A stretch of 61,910 bases of DNA from an uncultured Bacteroidales bacterium (lineage in GTDB: Bacteria; Bacteroidota; Bacteroidia; Bacteroidales; UBA932). This document shows positions 33,440 to 40,552 of the stretch, one piece after another. Position 1 is the first letter of the stretch. Every line of letters begins with the position of its first letter. The position numbers and the translations under genes were made by a program. Location of the stretch: NCBI GenBank assembly GCA_900318955.1, contig ONMJ01000009.1, forward strand, positions 1 through 61,910. The letters run 5' to 3'. The notes under the pieces are model-generated. The model was given only the letters and a program-made list of their open reading frames with translations. It made no database searches and was not told the origin of the DNA.

Positions 33440-35355
33440 AGCGTTCTCATCGAATTGAGGACGGCGAGGACCGTGACGCCGACATCGGCAAAGACGGCCA
33501 TCCACATAGTTGCAAGGCCTAGCGAGGCCAGTATCAGCACCAGAATTTTCACTCCTATTGCGAACCAGATATTCTCTTTCGCTATCCTGATTGTGCGGCG
33601 GGCAATATTGATGGCAGTCGCAATCTTGGAAGGCTTGTCATCCATTAGGACAACATCTGCAGCCTCAATCGCGGCATCAGACCCAAGAGCGCCCATTGCT
33701 ATGCCGACATCAGCTCTGGCGAGTACCGGAGCATCATTTATTCCGTCTCCGACAAAGGCTAATGTTCCTTCCCCGAGAAGTTTCTCCACTTCCGCTACCT
33801 TTTCGGCAGGAAGGAGCTGAGCATGATATTCACTCAATCCCAGTTCTTCGGCGACGGCTTTCCCGACTTCCTCCATATCTCCTGTCAGCATAACCGTCTT
33901 TTCAACACCGGCATCATGAAGAGCCTTTATAGCCTCGGCGGAATCGGCCTTAATGCGGTCAGAGATAACTATATGACCGGCATATATCCCGTCCACGGCA
34001 ACATGGACAATTGTGCCGCTGTGATGGCAGGGATGCCATGCAGCACCTATCATATCCATCAAAGAGGAGTTTCCGACAGCGACTACAGATCCATTGACCT
34101 TGGCCTTCACTCCCTTTCCTGCAATCTCCTCAACCTCAGATACTTCGCACCCGTCATTCTCGGCAGGATAAGCGTTTCTAAGGGCTGCGGCAATCGGATG
34201 GGTTGAGTATCTTTCGACATGGGCGGCAAGATGAAGAAGATTGTCTTCAAACTTGTCCAAGACCTCCGGATGGACTGCTGTCACTTCGAAAACGCCCTCC
34301 GTCAGGGTTCCGGTCTTATCAAAAACAACAGTTTTGGTCTTTGCCAGGGTGTCCATGAAGTTAGATCCCTTGATGAGAATTCCCTTCCTGGAAGCGCCTC
34401 CTAGACCGCCGAAGAAGGCTAGAGGGACAGATATCACAAGGGCGCAGGGGCACGAGACCACAAGGAACATGAGGGCCCTGTAGAGCCATGTGGAGAAGCT
34501 AGCTCCGAAAAGCGGAGGTATTGCGGCAAGCAGCACGGCTGCAATCACTACAATCGGAGTATATACACGGGCGAATTTAGTAATGAAGTTTTCGCTCTTG
34601 GATTTGCTCTCCGATGCCTCGGTAACGAGTTCGAGAATCTTCGATGCCGTAGACTGGGTAAATTCCTTAGTAACCTCTACGCGGAGGACGCCGCTGAGAT
34701 TGACGCAGCCTGAGAGAATTTCGTCGCCCTCATGAATGCTGCGGGGGACGCTCTCCCCCGTAAGTGCCACTGTATCAAGCGTTGACGATCCTTCGACGAC
34801 CTTACCATCCACTGGGACCTTCTCCCCCGGCCTGATGACTATAATCTCTCCGATTTCAACATCTTCGGGATTGACTGTAATGACCGCTCCATCCCTCTCG
34901 ACCGAAGCCGTGTCGGGGCGTATGTCCATAAGGTGCTCAATGCTCTTTTTGCTTCTTCCCTCGGCTATGCCTTCGAACATCTCCCCGACCTGGAAGAATA
35001 ACATTACAAAGACCGCCTCCGGGAACTGAGTCTCGGCTCCAGGAAGGAAACCGATTCCAAGAGCTCCGATTGTAGCTATACTCATCAGGAAGTCCTCATT
35101 GAGAGGTTCCCCCTCCAGCAGGCCCTCTACGGCCTCTTTCAATGTCTCAAAGCCAACCACGAGATATGGGACAAGGTAGACAAGAAGAAGCTGCCATGTC
35201 TTTAAAGAAGTATTCTTTTCAATAAGGACGGCAATAATAAGAAGCACCGTCGCTACGGCTATCTTTATAATCTGCTCCTTCAGCTCGCCGCCTTCCTCAT
35301 GATGATGGTGATGCTCATGCTCGCATTGGCATTCGGTTTCATGACTGTGTATCAT
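33436..35355 (-). CDS. Zinc/cadmium-type P1B ATPase with His-rich N-terminus
   Basis: About 639 residues. P-type core: phosphorylation motif DKTGTLTEG, TGES actuator (ALTGESVPRS), HP motif STHPIAAAL, GDGINDAPVL hinge and metal-site SCPCALV in a membrane helix. The last helix pair has the P1B-2 signature residues (KILVLILASLG and MAVFADVGVTVL), pointing to Zn2+, Cd2+ or Pb2+ efflux. There is no HMA domain; instead the N-terminus is Cys/His-rich (ETECQCEHEHHHHHEE). ATG 35355 (MIHSHE) is chosen because the -7 box at 35384-35391 lies inside the longer frame that starts at 35463. Confidence 0.92.
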   Translation of the reverse strand: MIHSHETECQCEHEHHHHHEEGGELKEQIIKIAVATVLLIIAVLIEKNTSLKTWQLLLVYLVPYLVVGFETLKEAVEGLLEGEPLNEDFLMSIATIGALGIGFLPGAETQFPEAVFVMLFFQVGEMFEGIAEGRSKKSIEHLMDIRPDTASVERDGAVITVNPEDVEIGEIIVIRPGEKVPVDGKVVEGSSTLDTVALTGESVPRSIHEGDEILSGCVNLSGVLRVEVTKEFTQSTASKILELVTEASESKSKSENFITKFARVYTPIVVIAAVLLAAIPPLFGASFSTWLYRALMFLVVSCPCALVISVPLAFFGGLGGASRKGILIKGSNFMDTLAKTKTVVFDKTGTLTEGVFEVTAVHPEVLDKFEDNLLHLAAHVERYSTHPIAAALRNAYPAENDGCEVSEVEEIAGKGVKAKVNGSVVAVGNSSLMDMIGAAWHPCHHSGTIVHVAVDGIYAGHIVISDRIKADSAEAIKALHDAGVEKTVMLTGDMEEVGKAVAEELGLSEYHAQLLPAEKVAEVEKLLGEGTLAFVGDGINDAPVLARADVGIAMGALGSDAAIEAADVVLMDDKPSKIATAINIARRTIRIAKENIWFAIGVKILVLILASLGLATMWMAVFADVGVTVLAVLNSMRTL

Positions 35356-35383
35356 ATCGCTATACTTTTTTATTTTCCAACGG

Positions 35384-35391
35384 CAAAGATA
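35384..35391 (-). promoter_or_regulatory. -7 box for the P1B ATPase
   Basis: Minus-strand TATCTTTG, 28 nt upstream of ATG 35355; it fixes the start of the shorter protein. Confidence 0.55.
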
Positions 35392-35486
35392 CGGCACCTC
35401 CACTGCAACCGGGTTGCAAAATACTCTGGCGATGACAATTAAAGAAAAAGTGCTAACTTGCATGATGTATTCTTATTTTAATCCGG

Positions 35487-36389
35487 ATGAAAAAGACAGT
35501 TTCTTTACTCTTTTTGATTTTGACCGCCGCGAGTCTGCGGGCCCAGTCGCTTAACGAAAAGCCGCTCGTCACTTTCGGCGTTGTTGCTGATGCTCAGTAC
35601 GATAGGGATACAACTGTAGGTGTCCACGGACGGCGTTACCACCTTGCCATAGAACGACTGTCGGAAGCTATTTCCGTTTTCAATGACAGGGAGAATATCG
35701 CATTTACGGTATCACTAGGGGATATTATTGACCGAAACCACCAATGCTTTCCCGATCTACAACCGGTACTTGCAAAGTCAAAGGTCAAGATCCACTATGT
35801 CTACGGCAACCATGATTATACCCACTCCTACGACCCAAAAGGCCAAAAAGCCTTTTTCAAGATGGTCGGGCAGGACGATTCATATTATAGCTTCGTAGAA
35901 GGCGGCGTTCGCTTCATCGTAATGAATGACAACGAAATCGCCCTCTTTTCCAGCAAGGAAGGTTCCGCAAAGTGGGAGAAGGCAAAGGCACTATATGACG
36001 AAGCCGTCGCAAATAAGGCCAAATATGCCAAAAAATATAACGGCTCGGTTTCCGGGAAGCAGCTAAAGTGGCTCGACAGGCAGCTAAGAAAAGCCGAAAG
36101 AAAGAAACAGAAAGCGATCATCATGGGCCATCAGCCACTTGCCCCTGAGAATCAATCCTGTCTCCTCCTGAACTATCATGAAGTTTTAGATGTCATAGAG
36201 CGGCATGGCGATACTGTCTTAGCATACCTCGCCGGACATGAACACAAGGGTGGGAGCGCAGTCATCGGTCCCATAGCTTTTATCACGTTCAAAGGCATGT
36301 GCGAAGGAAAAAACAACCGCTTTGCCATTGTTTCCGTCTACCCGGACCACATCAAAATCGAAGGCTTCGGAGATCAGCAGTCCTACTAA
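35487..36389 (+). CDS. Secreted ADPRibase-Mn-like metallophosphoesterase
   Basis: 300 residues, signal peptide ending SLRAQ. Calcineurin-like blocks: VVADAQY, SLGDIIDRN, YGNHDYTHS, MGHQPLAP and AGHEHKGG supply the dinuclear metal ligands. The arrangement matches the ADP-ribose/CDP-alcohol diphosphatase group (Mn-dependent), here exported. A Lys-rich helical insertion sits near residues 175-215. Substrate not determinable from sequence. Confidence 0.85.
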   Translation: MKKTVSLLFLILTAASLRAQSLNEKPLVTFGVVADAQYDRDTTVGVHGRRYHLAIERLSEAISVFNDRENIAFTVSLGDIIDRNHQCFPDLQPVLAKSKVKIHYVYGNHDYTHSYDPKGQKAFFKMVGQDDSYYSFVEGGVRFIVMNDNEIALFSSKEGSAKWEKAKALYDEAVANKAKYAKKYNGSVSGKQLKWLDRQLRKAERKKQKAIIMGHQPLAPENQSCLLLNYHEVLDVIERHGDTVLAYLAGHEHKGGSAVIGPIAFITFKGMCEGKNNRFAIVSVYPDHIKIEGFGDQQSY

Positions 36390-36410
36390 TGCAATGTTGA
36401 ATAGACGAAA

Positions 36411-36446
36411 GACCGGCCTACCGGAAAATCTTCCAGTAGGCCAGTC
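36411..36446. terminator. Strong hairpin between convergent genes
   Basis: GGCCTACCGGAA / TTCCAGTAGGCC (36415-36426 and 36431-36442, one mismatch) around AATC, extended by GAC/GTC. There is no long T run on either side, so termination efficiency is uncertain; it sits between convergent stops at 36389 and 36464 and may serve both strands. Confidence 0.5.
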
Positions 36447-36463
36447 CATCCAAGAAAAATCAA

Positions 36464-36586
36464 TTACCAGCCTTCCTCTATCGGGTCGAGGTCCTCACCG
36501 GTCCCGTCCCAGGTTGACGCCATGAAATTGCTGTCCTGCTCAAAAAAGACTATTCGAGTCCAAGGAGAGATGTATTTCTTTTCCAT
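36464..36586 (-). CDS. 40-residue peptide at the end of the PUL operon
   Basis: Reads MEKKYISPWTRIVFFEQDSN then FMASTWDGTGEDLDPIEEGW. It begins 5 nt after the stop of the 1319-residue surface protein and ends just before the hairpin at 36411-36446. The pattern (basic start, one hydrophobic turn, M/L-A-S-S/T, then Asp/Glu/Gly-rich tail) is like short peptides that I have seen near fimbrillin-type and surface-lipoprotein genes in Bacteroidales. No signal peptide in the normal sense. Function unknown. Confidence 0.6.
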   Translation of the reverse strand: MEKKYISPWTRIVFFEQDSNFMASTWDGTGEDLDPIEEGW

Positions 36587-36591
36587 GATGC

Positions 36592-39500
36592 TTACTTTTT
36601 AATGAAATCAACCTTGGGAGAGCCTGTAACGCTTGTTCCGCTTACAGTGCACTCGGTAAAGTCAAGGGTCAACACATAGAAACCACCATCTTCCAGGGTC
36701 ACTCCGTCAGCCAAGGCGAAGTCTCCGCCGTCAGTTTGTTTGATCAGCTTTGCCGCTCCTTCGGTGAAAGCGAATGATCCTCCGGAAGGGCCTGTCCATC
36801 CACCATGTTCATAGAAAACTTTTCCTCCTATGTAGTCGGTACGGATGCGGCCTCCAACGAGCGTAGAAGTCTCTGCGACGGCATATCCGCTGAACTGATA
36901 GACACCCTTGCTGACCTCGGCAATGCTATAGCTGTTGGAAAGGGTCCATCCGAACTGGCTACCGCTCATCTTGGGATGGGCAAAGCCCCATCCAAGAAGA
37001 TAGAGACCGCCATTCTCAAGGTTGGGGAAAGCTCCGCTTTCATCCACCCTCCTGACAGTGACATACTTGTCAACTGTATTGAAGGAAACATTGTAGAGCC
37101 CGCTTACAGCATTGAATTTAAGCGTTTCTCCCTCTGTGTAGAAGTAGTCGGGATCCATATAATAGTCTTTCAGATCGAGGTTGGAAGTAACAATCTCTCC
37201 GTCCTTGACAAGGGCTATTTTGGAAATAGAATAAGCACTTCCCTCATCGGTGAGGATCTCGCCATTGAGACGGACAAAAGTATCCTCGCCTCCGGTGACT
37301 TCGCTTCCTGAGACCACAGAGAGAGTATTGAGACTCTGGGCAATATTGTCAAGGCCCGTTGAAAGAGGAGCATAGACTTCGAGAGAGGACTTCAGCATAG
37401 CGCCTTGATTCAAAGCGGTAACTTCATCGGCATTCATACCTGAGCGCCAGAAGAATATCTCCCTGAAATTAAGAGAGGTGACGGCATCGCGGCATCCGAA
37501 ATAGAGTGCGCTCGCAGTCAGTTTCTCTTCCACCTCGCCCTGAAGGGTCATATCCACATAAAGGAATGTCTTGCCAAGAGCAAAGTAATGAGAGAGAGTC
37601 ACAGTGTGCCACTTATTGTCATTTATAGCGGTAGTTCCGGAGATAGTCCCGTATGAAAGAGTGCCGGTCGAACCCACTGAAAGGTCAATGACATCTGTGC
37701 CGCTTACTATGGACATTATCTTGCCGGAAGAAGAAGTCTTCACTCCGAATGAAACCGTAAACGGATGGACAGTATCTTCCGGGACGAGTTTGATAACCTT
37801 GGCTCCGGAAACAGTATAAGAGCCTGAAGACGAACGTGTCGGGAGCCCCTTTCCGGCCTTGATGGCGTCGAAAAGCGAGGGGACAAGTGCATGTGCAAAC
37901 TCTATATGACCTGAATTATTGGGGTGATAGGTATCGCCCGCGTCATATCCTCCGACCCAGTTGCCGGCTCCGTTGTCGTTGGCACCAAGAAGGTTTACCG
38001 AAGGAACATCCCACTTATGGATGTCTATATTCATCCTCTTGATATAAGAGTAGTCCTCCGCAGTAAAGTCCGCGCGGGAGTAGTTGCCGGTCACAATCGG
38101 ATATTTGCCGTCCTCGCGGGCACGGGCTATTAGAGCCTGCATGTTGGTCTTCCACTGATCGTAGACAGCTTGCTTATCCGCGGCCTCATGGATTCCCTCG
38201 TTACCGAGAGAGAGGGCGAAGATCACATAGCTGCCACCGTCGACAACGAGCTCGTCGTAACGGTCTGTCACCTTGGTGGTATTGTCCGAAGGAACGGATA
38301 TATTGGAAATATACCAGGCAGTCGTGCTCTCTCCTGATGAATAGCGATCTTTGAGAACATCCTCATAGAGGAAAGGATAACCTCTATAAGAAGTAGCTGA
38401 ATACCCTCTCGGAACAGACGATCCCATAACGGTAATTCTCTCGGGAACAGGTCCTTCATGATAAGAAATATCGAATTTGAAAGCCCTGAGATCGAGGGTC
38501 ACGTCATAGCAACCCGGGTTGACGCGGATATCTTCCGTAGTCACCGCATCTGTATTGATTTCAACTTCGCGGCGGGTCCCTGTGATCCTCTTGATGGTAG
38601 GATTCCAAGATCCCTTGAAGAGGAAATTGATTCTGGAAGGATCGGAAACTGCATTTGCGGTAGTAAGGGATGAACCGGGGAAATCGAGGGCTTCACCTGA
38701 GAAGATTCCATTACCCGCATAGGTCAGCTCTGCTCCGTTGGTGTTTGACCAGCCTTTCACAGCCGGACCCTGGATAAGGATGGATCCTATAGGCTGCCAA
38801 GTTGCGCTCATTGTAGAAAGATCCACCGTCAGTAGGGCGACGCCGTCGGTGGTGCAAGTTGTCTCGCCAACTTTCTCTGCCACGGCCCCTTCGGAAATAA
38901 CGAGGTTATGAGTCTTTCCCTTATCATCTGTCGCAGTAAGGGTAAGATCGCCGGAAGCGAAGGTGGTAACAGCCTCGAAGACCATCGAATTACCGGAATC
39001 CGTCGTTGCCTTATGGAAGACGACTGTCCCTTCGGGAGAAGCTGTTCCTGAAAGCTCAAGTGATTCATATACAACTGCTTCCTCTACTTCTCCACCTTCA
39101 TATTCCTCAACCTTCATACAGTTGAGCTGATAGTAACGGTTGCTGGTTTTGGTGTCTCCCTGTCCGACAGAAACGGTAATGGTTCCGAATGCATCGGGAT
39201 AGATAACCGGAGTCTCGAAGATTGTACTGTTGTTCTGATTAATGCCGGGACCGCCGAGGTTGGCTCCCGCTACCTGATGCTTGCCTGTGAAGGAGTTGCT
39301 ACCGGCAACAGTATACTGAGCCACACGGTCGTCAGTCGCACTGCGGCTTCCGAACATATAGAACTTGTATCCCTTTGCCACATCGAGACCGGAAATCGCC
39401 ATTGTGAATGTAGAAGCTCCGTTCGAGAAGAAGTAATCTTCTGTCGCTGTAGGAATGGCGAGATCGCCGATAAGATCGGCCGAAGGATTGAGAAGACCGC

Positions 39501-40551
39501 CATGGGTCTTTCCATTACTGTTCCATGCCGTAGTAAGAGTAAGGGTATAGGCGGTTGCCGAGTTATCAGCATAGACAAGATTGAAACTCAGATCCTTACC
39601 GCCGACATTCGTCGCATCGGCCTTGAGGATGTTGTTCCAGTAATGGCCGTTGACATCGGCACCTTCAGTGTCCTCGCACTCATTTCCTGTCGCATCGACA
39701 TGACCGAAATCAAAGTACATTAGTTTTCCGGTAGGAACAGGGAGGGCTATGGCCTTCATTATTGTAAATGAAGCACGGGTGACCGTAAGAGGGGTCTTGC
39801 GTTCCTTGGCTCCATATACATTTCCTGCAGCGTCTTCCAGTGATACAGAGAAGCTGTCATATGTTCCCGTAGGAAGAGGGATATAGAAAGACATCTCGTT
39901 CTCGGGAGCTGAGAATGTAAAGGAAACGGTGTTTCCTTCCTCGCTCTCCCCGGTCACTATCTCAGCCTTTGCGGCAGTATAGTCGGCAATGGCAAAATCC
40001 CCGGCAACTTTCTTCCCGGGAGCTGTAAAAACAAGCTTGGAAGCAGCCGCAGGCACATTCTCGAACGTCACCTTGACGAGGCCGCCGACATGTTTGAAAG
40101 CAATAGTCTCGCCCTCTTCGCCAGTCACTGTCGCAACCATTGGAGCATGGGAATTCCCATCCCCTTTCCACTCGTAAGAAGCTGGAAGATTGAGAGTTAC
40201 CGCTGTACCAGATAAGGCATGGCCTTCGCTTGCAGGATAGAGTGCTACGGAAGAAACGGATGCTTCACCGAGATTGCCGGTGAATGTACCCGTCTTGCCG
40301 TCTGAGCTCTTCGAGGATAGAGAAAACGTATGGAACGCTCCGTCAGTAGCATAGACAGAAATGTCATCGCCGTCGGTCCAGGAGAAAGAGCCCGTATCGG
40401 AGAACGTTGTTCTTGACGCCACCTCATCAGCCACTCCAGCAGTAAGGACGGTATCGCCGCTTGGCGCCGTCTCTTCAGCAATCTCTCGGGCGCAGCCCGC
40501 AATAGCGAGTGCGCCTGAGAGCATTACCGCAACTAACAATCTGGTTTTCAT
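36592..40551 (-). CDS. Multidomain surface lipoprotein: fimbrillin-like, SGNH-hydrolase-like, LamG-like and glycan-binding-like modules
   Basis: 1319 residues; lipobox AIAGC (Cys20). Residues about 35-265 look like a fimbrillin/Mfa-type domain (SRTTFSDTGSFSWTDGDDIS). About 275-490 is a beta-sandwich (MYFDFGHVDATGNE, NRYYQLNCMKVEEY). About 700-900 is an SGNH/GDSL-like hydrolase: MGSSVPRG (Ser711/712), SLGNEG (783-786) and DTYHP (Asp873, His876). About 925-1045 resembles a LamG/concanavalin fold (WHTVTLSHYFALGKTFLYVD). The last ~195 residues (MDPDYFYTEG to the end) are homologous to the repeat module of the next upstream gene. Probably the outermost surface protein of the locus, possibly de-esterifying the glycan it binds. 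Confidence 0.8.
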   Translation of the reverse strand: MKTRLLVAVMLSGALAIAGCAREIAEETAPSGDTVLTAGVADEVASRTTFSDTGSFSWTDGDDISVYATDGAFHTFSLSSKSSDGKTGTFTGNLGEASVSSVALYPASEGHALSGTAVTLNLPASYEWKGDGNSHAPMVATVTGEEGETIAFKHVGGLVKVTFENVPAAASKLVFTAPGKKVAGDFAIADYTAAKAEIVTGESEEGNTVSFTFSAPENEMSFYIPLPTGTYDSFSVSLEDAAGNVYGAKERKTPLTVTRASFTIMKAIALPVPTGKLMYFDFGHVDATGNECEDTEGADVNGHYWNNILKADATNVGGKDLSFNLVYADNSATAYTLTLTTAWNSNGKTHGGLLNPSADLIGDLAIPTATEDYFFSNGASTFTMAISGLDVAKGYKFYMFGSRSATDDRVAQYTVAGSNSFTGKHQVAGANLGGPGINQNNSTIFETPVIYPDAFGTITVSVGQGDTKTSNRYYQLNCMKVEEYEGGEVEEAVVYESLELSGTASPEGTVVFHKATTDSGNSMVFEAVTTFASGDLTLTATDDKGKTHNLVISEGAVAEKVGETTCTTDGVALLTVDLSTMSATWQPIGSILIQGPAVKGWSNTNGAELTYAGNGIFSGEALDFPGSSLTTANAVSDPSRINFLFKGSWNPTIKRITGTRREVEINTDAVTTEDIRVNPGCYDVTLDLRAFKFDISYHEGPVPERITVMGSSVPRGYSATSYRGYPFLYEDVLKDRYSSGESTTAWYISNISVPSDNTTKVTDRYDELVVDGGSYVIFALSLGNEGIHEAADKQAVYDQWKTNMQALIARAREDGKYPIVTGNYSRADFTAEDYSYIKRMNIDIHKWDVPSVNLLGANDNGAGNWVGGYDAGDTYHPNNSGHIEFAHALVPSLFDAIKAGKGLPTRSSSGSYTVSGAKVIKLVPEDTVHPFTVSFGVKTSSSGKIMSIVSGTDVIDLSVGSTGTLSYGTISGTTAINDNKWHTVTLSHYFALGKTFLYVDMTLQGEVEEKLTASALYFGCRDAVTSLNFREIFFWRSGMNADEVTALNQGAMLKSSLEVYAPLSTGLDNIAQSLNTLSVVSGSEVTGGEDTFVRLNGEILTDEGSAYSISKIALVKDGEIVTSNLDLKDYYMDPDYFYTEGETLKFNAVSGLYNVSFNTVDKYVTVRRVDESGAFPNLENGGLYLLGWGFAHPKMSGSQFGWTLSNSYSIAEVSKGVYQFSGYAVAETSTLVGGRIRTDYIGGKVFYEHGGWTGPSGGSFAFTEGAAKLIKQTDGGDFALADGVTLEDGGFYVLTLDFTECTVSGTSVTGSPKVDFIKK

Positions 40552-40552
40552 T

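Noticed and set aside
35356-35463. Longer N-terminus for the P1B ATPase
   Set aside because: The extra codons contain the promoter box at 35384-35391 and are not like a metal-binding domain.
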